This document shows positions 1 through 7,628 of a DNA stretch of 18,974 nt, in pieces. The notes beneath the pieces are model-generated. The model was given only the letters and a program-made list of their open reading frames with translations, had not been told where the DNA came from and did no database searches. The translations under genes were made by a program, and so were the position numbers. Source of the stretch: Bacillota bacterium (lineage in GTDB: Bacteria; Bacillota; Clostridia; Acetivibrionales; DTU013); NCBI GenBank assembly GCA_023411645.1, contig JAEYON010000071.1:1-18974 (forward strand), written 5' to 3'. Positions within the stretch are counted from its first letter, which is position 1. Each line of letters opens with the position of its first letter.

Positions 1-1635
1 ATTGATGGCAAGTGTAGTATCAACTGACGGCTCAGGCTGCGGTTCAGGCTCGGGCTGCGGTTCAGGCTCGGGCTGCGGTTCAGGCTCGGGCTGCGGTTCA
101 GGCTCGGGCTGCGGTTCAGGCTCGGGTTGCGGCTCGGGCTGTGGCTGAGGCTGTGGCTCAGGCTGTGGTTCCGGTTGCGGTTCAGGCTCAGGCTGTGGCT
201 CAGGCTGCGGCTCAGGCTGTGGTTCCGGTTCCGGGATAGTTTCCTGTACAACCGTTACGCGGCTGAGTGAATATCTGCCGTCGGCTCTTCTCCCATCGAT
301 GGCCAGATCAATCCCCGGTAAGCCTGTCTCAGGATCAATAATACCGGCGCACAGGGTATAGATGCCTGTGGCAAGATCCGATGGGATATCAATAACAGAG
401 GTGATTTGCATTGTACCGGGCAGCCATGTTCTGATATCTTCAGAAGTCACACTTTTATGAACGATTCTTCCTGAAGAATCCGCAAGGGATAATTCCAGCG
501 GCCAGTCATAATAGAAGGGTGCGACGCCTTTGTTTGCCCAATCCATGTTAACGGTAAGCTCATCGCCGGAAATGATTTCACCCTGATGGGAAACTGATGA
601 AATTACGAAGCGATAGCCCATGGTGGTGAGCATTTTATCAAAATTTGTCTGAAGGCTTGTGCCTGTCGGCTGGTGTCCCGGTGAACAGGGGCCTAGCCAG
701 CTTGTATGGCTGTCTCTGAGCATCTTAAGCGATGTTTCGATTGTTGAATCCTGCAAATACATTGTGCCCGGATAATTTGCGATTTCGCCGCCTGAGGGAG
801 CTGTTTTCCAATAGTCCGGCATTGCAGGGTGATTTTCACCGGTCAGATAGTCCTTATATCCATTTTTAATGTAGTCATTGAAATAATCATATGTCTGTGC
901 TTTGCTGCCAAAGGAATCGTTGAAAAGACCCATACCGTTGTCTCTGGCAATCTGGAACGGCCTTCTCATCAGCAGGAATTTATTCGTAAAGTTGTCTATG
1001 TAGTGCTGTACATACTGGTCGGAAACCGCTTTTTTCGGGAATGGGATCGTAAAGCTGTCACTCTTCTTTGTATGAAATTCACCCCATTGTCCGAGACTTC
1101 CCAACGCGATCATTGCGACGCGAGTATCGTCATTGTACCTGTCTGCTAGAGCTTTAATGAGCTTTTCGTGCAAGGCGATCAGCTTTGTGTTGTTGTAATT
1201 GGGGCTGAAACCTTTGCCCCAGTCAATATCATACCACGTTCCATCTCCGCCGATTTCCTCATAGAGCCAGTCGGGGATATCCATATGTGAAGTAGAGCCG
1301 GGGTAGTCCATGTTGATACGGATAATGATTTTTACGTCTTTGCTGTCCCAGTAACTAAATTTGTTCCTGGATTCCAGAGCTGCAAAAGCATAATTTCCTT
1401 TTGTGGGCTCAAGCTCACGCCAGGTGGCATTTATATAGACCAGTCTGTGTGGCTGCTGGTAAGGTCCGCCGCTTGCCCATGGCGCCCAGCCCATATAGGG
1501 GTTGTTCAGTACGGATGAAATTTCTGTTGGAGTATACGAAACAGTGTTGTCTGTAATTGATGCGAAAACAGTAGATGAAGTAAGAAGTGCCAGCACGAGT
1601 GCTGAAATGATTGCAATCCTTGCAATTAATGACAT
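1..1635 (-). CDS. Secreted DUF4874/DUF4832-type protein with Glu/Gln-Pro linker (partial, C-terminus outside window)
   Basis: The frame is open from an ATG at 1635 to the window edge, giving 545 codons without a stop. Residues 1-25 look like a signal peptide: Arg6, then a hydrophobic stretch, with a likely cut after Val-Phe-Ala25. The mature protein has NPYMGW at 45-50 and later GQWGEFH, as I recall from DUF4874/DUF4832 proteins, which are predicted TIM-barrel, glycoside-hydrolase-like proteins of unproven activity. A beta-type region follows, then an alternating X-Pro linker at residues 468-536, and a new segment beginning SVDTTLAIN that runs off the window. Such linkers usually separate a catalytic part from a wall-attachment or carbohydrate-binding module, which would lie outside. 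An AGGAG site at 1648-1652 supports the start. The gene is transcribed away from the polysaccharide operon; an action on that polymer is only an inference. Family call is by recall of motifs. Confidence 0.8.
   Translation of the reverse strand, partial: MSLIARIAIISALVLALLTSSTVFASITDNTVSYTPTEISSVLNNPYMGWAPWASGGPYQQPHRLVYINATWRELEPTKGNYAFAALESRNKFSYWDSKDVKIIIRINMDYPGSTSHMDIPDWLYEEIGGDGTWYDIDWGKGFSPNYNNTKLIALHEKLIKALADRYNDDTRVAMIALGSLGQWGEFHTKKSDSFTIPFPKKAVSDQYVQHYIDNFTNKFLLMRRPFQIARDNGMGLFNDSFGSKAQTYDYFNDYIKNGYKDYLTGENHPAMPDYWKTAPSGGEIANYPGTMYLQDSTIETSLKMLRDSHTSWLGPCSPGHQPTGTSLQTNFDKMLTTMGYRFVISSVSHQGEIISGDELTVNMDWANKGVAPFYYDWPLELSLADSSGRIVHKSVTSEDIRTWLPGTMQITSVIDIPSDLATGIYTLCAGIIDPETGLPGIDLAIDGRRADGRYSLSRVTVVQETIPEPEPQPEPQPEPQPEPEPQPEPQPEPQPQPQPEPQPEPEPQPEPEPQPEPEPQPEPEPQPEPEPQPEPSVDTTLAIN
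28..234 (-). repeat. 18-bp tandem repeat encoding the (E/Q)P linker
   Basis: Read on the minus strand, every second codon is proline and the others are Glu or Gln, giving 69 residues. Four exact 18-bp units encoding EPEPQP run from 40 to 111, with a nearly complete fifth to 126. The remainder to 234 keeps the Pro alternation with diverged units. The exact copies suggest recent slippage expansion; the repeat stays in frame at any copy number. Confidence 0.95.
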
Positions 1636-1694
1636 TGAATGAGATCTCTCCTTTTTTAGTTAGACTATATTTTAATTTGAATTTATATATTTAA

Positions 1695-1723
1695 ATAATA
1701 CGATATGGCGGTATGCATGTCAA
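1695..1723 (-). promoter_or_regulatory. Sigma-A-type promoter for the DUF4832 gene
   Basis: On the minus strand a perfect -35 TTGACA (1723-1718) is followed by a 17-bp spacer and a -10 TATTAT (1700-1695, five of six consensus bases). Transcription would start near 1688, leaving a leader of about 50 nt before the ATG at 1635, with AGGAG in it. This is the strongest promoter match seen in the window. Confidence 0.75.
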
Positions 1724-1777
1724 TCACGCATGAGGCCTTATTTATATAGTACCAGCGACCTATTTAAGACTAGTGAA

Positions 1778-1799
1778 AAGCAGCAGTGCGTTGGTGCTT
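1778..1799 (+). other. Candidate leader hairpin
   Basis: AAGCA (1778-1782) pairs with TGCTT (1795-1799). A G-G mismatch follows, then CA/TG closes a six-base loop. It is not followed by a T-run, so it is not an intrinsic terminator. It lies about 120 bp before the first gene of the operon. A role in antitermination is only a guess. Confidence 0.25.
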
Positions 1800-1916
1800 G
1801 GAAAAACAATCGGAATAAAAGGCAGTGCCCGCACAGGTGTATTCTGTCATTTTATCGTGATAATTTGTTACAAATATATTCTATTTGGGTATTTAAATGG
1901 CATCGAGGTGATGGAA

Positions 1917-2357
1917 ATGAATGTGATCCACTTTTACAGGCTTGCACATTTTTTTTATAAAAAAAAGATCCCGTTGCTGCCCCGGTTAATCTATTACATC
2001 CAGTTCCTGCTTTTCAATAGCATAGTGCCATATACGGCAAAGATAGGAAAAGGGACATATTGCTCCTACGGCGGCATAGGGGTGGTCATACATGCAAGGG
2101 CTGTCATCGGTGACAACTGTGTCCTGGGACAGGGCATCACGATCGGCGGGCGGTCCAAAATAGAGGACGTACCTGTGATAGGAAATAAAGTATATGTCGC
2201 TTCCGGAGCCAGAGTGCTGGGCAATGTAAGGATCGGAGACAATGCGATAATTGGGGCGAACAGTGTTGTGATCAGGGATGTCCCGGAGGGAAGCGTCGCC
2301 GCCGGAGTGCCTGCAAAAATCATAAAAACTGGCGTCACACTGGAGGACTATCTATGA
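1917..2357 (+). CDS. Hexapeptide-repeat (serine acetyltransferase-like) O-acetyltransferase
   Basis: This 146-residue protein has a short helical N-terminus (NVIHFYRLAHFFYKKK) followed by left-handed beta-helix repeats: IGKGTYCSY, GVVIHARAVIGDNCVLGQGITIGG, VIGNKVYVASGARVLGNVRIGDNAIIGANSVV. It ends with the usual VPAKII turn. His59 in IHARAVIG matches the place of the catalytic His of acetyl-CoA-dependent acetyltransferases of the CysE type. The size and the place in a polysaccharide operon favour a sugar or polymer O-acetylase over cysteine synthesis. ATG 1917 is chosen because GAGGTG (1905-1910) lies 6 bp upstream. A longer frame from 1773 adds 48 residues with no family resemblance and no ribosome-binding site. 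The stop overlaps the next start as ATGA, so translation is probably coupled. The acceptor cannot be told from sequence. Confidence 0.85.
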   Translation: MNVIHFYRLAHFFYKKKIPLLPRLIYYIQFLLFNSIVPYTAKIGKGTYCSYGGIGVVIHARAVIGDNCVLGQGITIGGRSKIEDVPVIGNKVYVASGARVLGNVRIGDNAIIGANSVVIRDVPEGSVAAGVPAKIIKTGVTLEDYL

Positions 2358-3919
2358 AAATGAACCTTCTGAAGGCGGAGAGCACGAATAAAGCAATTGT
2401 TCTGTCAATGTCCCTGAGTATGTTTGCAAAAGTTTTCAACTTTGCACAGTCTCTTGTTGCGTCCTATGCCTTCGGAACTCAGACCAGTACTGATATCCTT
2501 CTTTACATGCTGTCCATGGTCATTCTGCTCTCTACGCTTTTGAGCGCGGTAAACCAGCAGGTGATAGTCCCAAATGCCATTGATATCCGAACTAATAAAT
2601 CGGAGGAGGACTCTAAAAAGTTCATCACATTTATCTATTTTGTATATCTTTCTATCGGTGTTGTGGTAACTACAGTACTCATGATTATGCCGGAAAAGAT
2701 TCTGGGTCTGATCTCCAAATTCAGCATGGCTGACATCATAAGCAATTTAAGTATCCTGAAGTTCATTATCCCGACCTTCATTTTGATTATTGCCAATACA
2801 TTTATACTGGACATCTTTACATCCTACCGGTATTTTACGCTTCCTATGTTTCTGGACATGCTGAAGAATATAATTATCATCGTGTTCGTTTTACTTTTCA
2901 AGGAGCTGTTTTCTGTTACAAGCCTTGCAATGGGCGTTTTGATTGGAAATATGGCACAATTCCTTCTGCTCAACTTTTTGTTCTTCTTTGTCCTAAAATG
3001 CAAGCCTTCCTTTAAGCCATATTCTTTGAATAGAGAGATTAAAGGTAATATAGGTTATGTTATTGGGGGATTCCTGACGACCTTTTTGAGCGGTTTTGTC
3101 GTCATGTATTTGATGTCGGGCTTCAGCAGCGGCGTTTTTTCGGCAATGGACTACGGACAGAAGATCAGTACGGTATTCACAATGGTGATTGTCGGACAGA
3201 TTGCAACGGTTGTTGGCATGAACATTATTGAGCTTTATGCAAAAAAAGACTTAAAGAAGCTCAACGAGACCTTCGTAAATTATCTGAAAATGGGCATTTT
3301 TCTGATCGTTCCATTTAGTTTTATCATTGCATTGAATGCCGAGGGCATTATCTCGCTTCTTTTTGAAAGAGGGGAGTTTACCAGAGAATCAGTTGGGCCG
3401 ACCAGCTTTTTTCTCCGCTTTTTCATTCTCTCCCTGCCGTATGGATTTGTGAACAGCTTTGCTGTAAGGCTGATCATAGCAAAACAGATACAGCGGATTT
3501 CCTTCTGGTGGCAGACAATACAAAGCATTGCGGATATACTGATTCTGTGGCCGGTGATCAGGTTGTTCGGGTATAAAGGCTATCCGATTGGCGGGCTGGC
3601 GGCTGACTATATTTATATTTTCCTGCTGCTGTATTTCCTTTTAAAAAGTCAGTTCGAGTTTATTGACAGAAAGAAGATAATTGTTCATTTCTCGTTGAAC
3701 ATTTTTTTAAATTTAGTGATTGCCGCTGTATTTTATGCACTGAATATCAAAGCCGGTGCTGACGGCACTTTTCTCCAGAAGTTTATCAATATCGCATGGG
3801 TTTCGCTGGCATTTGTACTGGTTAATCTGGCAGCCGGGTATGCGACCGGGATTAATCGTGATGTTATTGAAAAAGCTGTTAGATTTGTCCTTTCTAAAAG
3901 AAGATTGCAGGCGGAATAA
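2354..3919 (+). CDS. MurJ/MviN-type lipid-linked oligosaccharide flippase
   Basis: The 521-residue protein is almost wholly hydrophobic, with about 13-14 membrane spans. It opens with the MATE/MOP-type pattern (LSMSLSMFAKVFNFAQSLVASYAFG). The ERGEFT motif at residues 338-343, after the VPFSFIIALNAEGIISLLF segment, is characteristic of the MurJ (lipid II flippase) branch. In this setting it most likely moves the undecaprenyl-linked repeat unit to the outer face of the membrane, the job normally given to Wzx. GGAGG at 2343-2347 precedes the ATG, which overlaps the acetyltransferase stop by 4 bp. The C-terminal residues after the last span are short and basic (FVLSKRRLQAE). It could instead be a peptidoglycan MurJ, but its place inside a glycosyltransferase operon argues otherwise. 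Confidence 0.87.
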   Translation: MKMNLLKAESTNKAIVLSMSLSMFAKVFNFAQSLVASYAFGTQTSTDILLYMLSMVILLSTLLSAVNQQVIVPNAIDIRTNKSEEDSKKFITFIYFVYLSIGVVVTTVLMIMPEKILGLISKFSMADIISNLSILKFIIPTFILIIANTFILDIFTSYRYFTLPMFLDMLKNIIIIVFVLLFKELFSVTSLAMGVLIGNMAQFLLLNFLFFFVLKCKPSFKPYSLNREIKGNIGYVIGGFLTTFLSGFVVMYLMSGFSSGVFSAMDYGQKISTVFTMVIVGQIATVVGMNIIELYAKKDLKKLNETFVNYLKMGIFLIVPFSFIIALNAEGIISLLFERGEFTRESVGPTSFFLRFFILSLPYGFVNSFAVRLIIAKQIQRISFWWQTIQSIADILILWPVIRLFGYKGYPIGGLAADYIYIFLLLYFLLKSQFEFIDRKKIIVHFSLNIFLNLVIAAVFYALNIKAGADGTFLQKFINIAWVSLAFVLVNLAAGYATGINRDVIEKAVRFVLSKRRLQAE

Positions 3920-3989
3920 TGGTGGTAAATGTAAGAAATCAGTATGTTAAGTAATGTTAAGGGCCTATGAAAGGCAATGGTGTAAGCAT

Positions 3990-5117
3990 ATGAGAAAAAT
4001 CAAGGTAAGCCTGATATCATTTTTGGCATATCCTCTGTTTAACAGTAAGGTAAATGTCGTTTTTGGCGGTGCCGAGATCGATTCGTATAATTTGGCTGTA
4101 ATGCTTGCAGAAAGCGATCGGTATGACGTCACGTTTTACGTGGGGGATTTTGGCCAGGCGTCTGAGGAACAGTATGGAAGAATAAAGGTGCGAAAGTTTA
4201 AATATATGAATCTGGAAGTCTACACAGGTTTGAGAGTAAAGCTTTTAAGACTCTGGAATATCATTGCGGAAGTGATGAGGATGGATGCTGACGTTTGTTT
4301 CATTGAAGCCTATAACGAAATGCTGGGCTGGGTCAAACTGCTCCGTGGCGGGCGGAGGGGCACTAAAACCATTTTCAGACTTGCGCATGACCTGGATACG
4401 GATCTGAAGGATGCGAAGAACAAGGGCTTTCTATATCACTGGCTATACAAGTTTGGGATTAACAGAACAGATACCGTTGTCAGCCAGACAGATATACAAA
4501 AGGAGTTGCTGAGCGGAAAGCTGGGTATTGACAGCAGGGTGATCAAAAATGGATTTTTCATAAATAATGAAATATCTTATGAGGATAAAAAGACGATATT
4601 ATGGGTTGCACGGGCACAGAGCTGGAAACGGCCTGAGCTGTACCTTGAGCTGGCAAAGCGCCTGCCGCAGGAACAATTCATAATGATCATGCCGGGAGAA
4701 AATGAGCTGCAGGCAAGGATCAGGGAAGATGCTAAAAGCCTCCCAAACCTCTGGTTTATTGAGTATGTGCCCTTTGCGCAAATACAGCCATATTATGATT
4801 CGGCAAAGCTGTTTGTGAACACCTCGGAATACGAGGGCTTCCCGAATGCTTTTGTTCAGGCCTGTCTTGGAAAGACGCCAATATTGTCCTTTAATGTAAA
4901 TCCGGATAATTTTATCGGCGTCAATGAGCTGGGATATTTTTGTCAGGATGATATGGATCGGGCAGTAGATTTCATAAAAAACTACACCCCGGGCAGCATG
5001 CGGACTCTTGGGGAAAACGCACTGGGCTATGTAAAACAAAACCACGATATAGCCAGGATTGGCCTTGTGTACGAAGAAATCATACAAAAGCTTGCGGATG
5101 GAAGGGAGGAAATATAA
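3990..5117 (+). CDS. GT4 family glycosyltransferase
   Basis: This is a GT-B fold glycosyltransferase of 375 residues. The N-terminal domain has IKVSLISFLAYPLF and FGGAEIDSYNLAVMLAES (the donor-side GGAE loop). The C-terminal domain has ILWVARAQSWKRPELYLELAKRLP and an EGFPNAFVQA motif, in which Glu282 of the usual E-x7-E is present but the second Glu is Gln290. As I recall, E-x7-Q is seen in one branch of GT4 (EGFPNTFIQA type). ATG 3990 fits the family start; the same frame opens at 3954 but lacks a ribosome-binding site. The site for 3990 (GGTG, 3979-3982) is itself weak. A 70-bp gap without visible genes separates it from the flippase. The stop directly abuts the next ATG. Sugar donor and acceptor are unknown. 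Confidence 0.88.
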   Translation: MRKIKVSLISFLAYPLFNSKVNVVFGGAEIDSYNLAVMLAESDRYDVTFYVGDFGQASEEQYGRIKVRKFKYMNLEVYTGLRVKLLRLWNIIAEVMRMDADVCFIEAYNEMLGWVKLLRGGRRGTKTIFRLAHDLDTDLKDAKNKGFLYHWLYKFGINRTDTVVSQTDIQKELLSGKLGIDSRVIKNGFFINNEISYEDKKTILWVARAQSWKRPELYLELAKRLPQEQFIMIMPGENELQARIREDAKSLPNLWFIEYVPFAQIQPYYDSAKLFVNTSEYEGFPNAFVQACLGKTPILSFNVNPDNFIGVNELGYFCQDDMDRAVDFIKNYTPGSMRTLGENALGYVKQNHDIARIGLVYEEIIQKLADGREEI

Positions 5118-6548
5118 ATGGAAGTATCAGAGCGAGGAACTTTTACCAGACAGACTCTCTTTTTAGCTCTGGCGGCAGCCGCCGTCCTTTCTGCTGTTAA
5201 CTTTATTAATCCGTTGATATCCATTGGACTTGCTCTGATCCTTGGGATGGTTCTGTTTCTGTCACAGAAGCCTGTCTACAGTATCGTTCTTCTGATCCTT
5301 ATCACTCCATTTTCCACCACAAGCATACTTGATACAACGATTGCCGGCATTCCCGGAATGAAGCCCGCCAATCTTCTTGCTATCGCTGCCGTCGGCTTTC
5401 TGATGCTCGGGAAGAAGCCTGCGAAGCTTAACAGAGACGATAAAATATTTATCTTTGGCGTACTTATTCTTTTCACTGTTGCTGTTTTCAGGTCTGTTTC
5501 GTATATCGGAGAGACATATAATATGATCTGGAGTGATGAATACGGCACGATGAAGTATCTGCTATCCAATCTTGTTAAGCCTCTGTTGATTTTCCTGCTC
5601 TTTATTCTGATCAGTATCTTTGTCCGGGGAAGTGAGGACATCAAGAAAATTCTTATTGGTATGATGCTTTCCATTGTGCTGCTATCAATCGGTTTGCTGA
5701 CAATATATGCATTTTTAACACCCAACAAGCTTAATTTCGAAATGGTGCGCCGTGGCTTCGCCGAAGTGCTGGGCATGCATAGCAATAATCTGGCGGATTT
5801 CTATATTGCAGTATATCCCGTTTTATTAGCATATGCTGTCAGCCGGAAAAGCTGGTTCTGGATGACAGGGGTAATTTTATCCCTGATTGCCGTCGGCATC
5901 ATTTATTCCAGAAGCGCCTATCTGGTCATCGTTTTATGTACCTTTGCATTTTTCATGCTCTCCAACAGGGCAAAGCTGCTGCCGTGGGTGGGGGCAGCCG
6001 GACTGGTCTCTTTGCTGCTTATTCCCCAGACGATTATTGAACGGGCGTTGACCGGTCTTGCCAACAACGATGTGGGTGCAATTTCTGCGGGCAGAGTCGA
6101 CCAGATATGGATTCCGTTGCTCAGAGAGTTCGCGGCTGAACCGCTGAAGCTAGTTTTTGGCGCTGGCCGTTATGCGGTAATGGGAACGGTGGCCTTTAAA
6201 AACGGGTTTATCCTCCAGGTAGGCCATGCTCACAGTATGTATCTTGATACCATGCTGGATTCGGGTCTGATAGGGCTGGGATTTTTTCTGATTAGTTTTT
6301 TCCACTTCATGAAAAAGTTCATCGGTACTCATAAGTATATAAAGGATCGATTATATCTGGATATTATGATCGGGATCGAGATCTCCATAGCTGCATTTCT
6401 GCTCAGAGGCGTGACGGACAGCTTTTTCTTCCCGGCGCTGACCAATGCTTTTTTGTGGATCAATCTCGGATTAGGAACCTCGATAATGTATCTATACCGA
6501 TCGGAGAGGAGGGCGGATGTAAATGAAAATAGCAGTATTAATCAGTAA
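5118..6548 (+). CDS. Wzy/O-antigen ligase-type polysaccharide polymerase
   Basis: The 476-residue protein has about 10-12 membrane spans and a large external loop before the last group of spans. That loop holds GHAHSMYLDTMLDSGLIGLG (from about residue 369), the conserved H-x-(N/S)...L...(E/D)-x-G-x-x-G signature of the Wzy_C/O-antigen ligase family, with His372. In a Gram-positive cell without lipopolysaccharide, such proteins polymerise lipid-linked repeat units outside the membrane. GGGAGG (5104-5109) gives an 8-bp spacing to the ATG, and the previous stop ends at 5117, so the genes touch. Its 3' end overlaps the next gene by 26 bp. An attachment ligase role is possible, but no other polymerase is present in the window. 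Confidence 0.87.
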   Translation: MEVSERGTFTRQTLFLALAAAAVLSAVNFINPLISIGLALILGMVLFLSQKPVYSIVLLILITPFSTTSILDTTIAGIPGMKPANLLAIAAVGFLMLGKKPAKLNRDDKIFIFGVLILFTVAVFRSVSYIGETYNMIWSDEYGTMKYLLSNLVKPLLIFLLFILISIFVRGSEDIKKILIGMMLSIVLLSIGLLTIYAFLTPNKLNFEMVRRGFAEVLGMHSNNLADFYIAVYPVLLAYAVSRKSWFWMTGVILSLIAVGIIYSRSAYLVIVLCTFAFFMLSNRAKLLPWVGAAGLVSLLLIPQTIIERALTGLANNDVGAISAGRVDQIWIPLLREFAAEPLKLVFGAGRYAVMGTVAFKNGFILQVGHAHSMYLDTMLDSGLIGLGFFLISFFHFMKKFIGTHKYIKDRLYLDIMIGIEISIAAFLLRGVTDSFFFPALTNAFLWINLGLGTSIMYLYRSERRADVNENSSINQ

Positions 6549-7623
6549 CCTGCGATTTGGAGGCGCTGAGGTTCAAACCGTTGAGCTGGTCAACAATCTG
6601 TCCGCCAGAGGGGACAAGCTTCTTCTTATGAGCATGGACGGCGATCTCTCCATCCGGCAAAGAGTCGATCCGGGTGTGGAAATAGTTGTGCTTGGAAAGA
6701 AGCACTATGCAGACCTTAAGGTTCTAAAGAAGCTGATTGGTATGCTGAGGGAGTTTGAACCGCAAAGCTTTCTGATGATAAACTCATATCCGGCCATGTA
6801 TGGATACCTTGCCAGCCTTTCTACAGGCAGAAGGTTCCGGATGATCAACATACAGCATACAACGCTGCATAAAGGCTTTGTGGATGCGTTTCAGAACCTG
6901 TACTACATGAGAGCCATCAGGCGAATGGATAATGTGGTATTTGTCAGCAGCAATCAAAAGGAGCACTGGATAAAAAAGTACAGGGTCGACCCCAAAAAAG
7001 CCGTAGTTATACACAACGGGATCGATATAAGCAGATTTGATGGATTCCGTGCCGATACCGGTACACTCCGGTCCGGATTCGGCTTCGCTCCCGGTGATAT
7101 TGTAGTGGGAATTAATGCCAACCTGAGACCGGAGAAGAAGCACGAGGATCTGATTGAAGCGCTGGTGAGCCTTCGCTCCCTGGGATACCCGGTCAAGCTG
7201 CTTTTTATCGGCGACGGTGTGCAGCGTGGCTATCTGGAGAGGATTATAAAGGAAAAAGGAGTCGGAAACCATGTGGTGATCACCGGATTCGTACAGGATA
7301 TTCGTCCAGTACTGTCGTGTGCAGACATTTCCGTTTTGACCTCCACTGCTGTCGAAACGCTTTCTATTGCAATTATTGAGAGTATGGCTCTGGCAAAGCC
7401 GGTAGTTTTGTCAAATATCGGCGGAGCGGCAGAGCTTGTCAATGACGGTCAGAACGGCTTTTTGTACGAAGCGGGCAATGTGGAGCAGCTTGCTGAGGCA
7501 ATCCGGAAAATTATTGATGGAAAGCTCTTTGAGCAGATGGGACAAAAATCCTTAGAAAAAGCGAAGGAGCTGTTTGATACGGTCGGGATGGTCAATAAAT
7601 ATGTTGAGCTGCTTCGGAGGTGA
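6523..7623 (+). CDS. GT4 family glycosyltransferase
   Basis: A 366-residue GT-B glycosyltransferase. The N-terminus reads MKIAVLISNLRFGGAEVQTVEL, with the GGAE loop at the acceptor/donor cleft. The second domain starts around VVGINANLRPEKKHEDLIEAL and contains LLFIGDGVQRGYLERII. The E-x7-E motif is intact (ETLSIAIIE, Glu278 and Glu286), followed by KPVVLSNIGGAAELV. AGGAGG at 6507-6512 supports the start inside the polymerase coding end. The stop codon lies within the ribosome-binding site of the following ligase gene. The linkage it makes cannot be assigned from sequence. Confidence 0.9.
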   Translation: MKIAVLISNLRFGGAEVQTVELVNNLSARGDKLLLMSMDGDLSIRQRVDPGVEIVVLGKKHYADLKVLKKLIGMLREFEPQSFLMINSYPAMYGYLASLSTGRRFRMINIQHTTLHKGFVDAFQNLYYMRAIRRMDNVVFVSSNQKEHWIKKYRVDPKKAVVIHNGIDISRFDGFRADTGTLRSGFGFAPGDIVVGINANLRPEKKHEDLIEALVSLRSLGYPVKLLFIGDGVQRGYLERIIKEKGVGNHVVITGFVQDIRPVLSCADISVLTSTAVETLSIAIIESMALAKPVVLSNIGGAAELVNDGQNGFLYEAGNVEQLAEAIRKIIDGKLFEQMGQKSLEKAKELFDTVGMVNKYVELLRR

Positions 7624-7625
7624 TC
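7616..7625 (+). promoter_or_regulatory. Ten-base Shine-Dalgarno match that selects a TTG start
   Basis: GGAGGTGATC is the full complement of the bacterial 16S rRNA 3' tail and contains the stop codon (7621-7623) of the preceding glycosyltransferase. It sits 8 bp (from GGAGG) before a TTG at 7629. It overlaps an in-frame GTG at 7620, which therefore cannot use it. Termination and restart on the same ribosome are likely. Confidence 0.7.
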
Positions 7626-7628
7626 GAT

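Larger units (their letters stand above)
1636..1916. other. Divergent intergenic region and operon leader
   Basis: These 281 bp separate the minus-strand secreted protein from the plus-strand operon. The left part holds the minus promoter. For the plus strand no good -35/-10 pair was found. Weak options are TTGAAT (1677-1682) with TACGAT (1699-1704), and a lone TATAGT (1745-1750). The operon must nevertheless be transcribed from here, so its promoter may depend on an activator or alternative sigma factor. An open frame extends upstream of the acetyltransferase to 1773, but its residues do not look like that family. A small hairpin sits at 1778-1799. Confidence 0.5.

Noticed and set aside
40..126. 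CRISPR-like array from regular 18-bp repeats
   Set aside because: The units are contiguous with no spacers and translate in frame as a proline linker of a secreted protein.
829..1149. 106-codon plus-strand open frame opposite the DUF4832 gene
   Set aside because: It is antisense to the conserved part of the secreted protein and resembles no family.
1707..1713. ops/JUMPstart-like GGCGGTA motif upstream of the operon
   Set aside because: The match breaks after seven bases (TATG follows instead of TAG), and it lies in the spacer between the -35 and -10 of the strong minus-strand promoter, so chance is more likely.
1773..1916. N-terminal extension of the acetyltransferase from ATG 1773
   Set aside because: No ribosome-binding site, no family resemblance in the extra 48 residues, and GAGGTG is ideally placed for ATG 1917.
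7620..7628. GTG 7620 as the start of the first PaaK-like ligase
   Set aside because: It overlaps its only possible Shine-Dalgarno sequence, while TTG 7629 has the correct 8-bp spacing.
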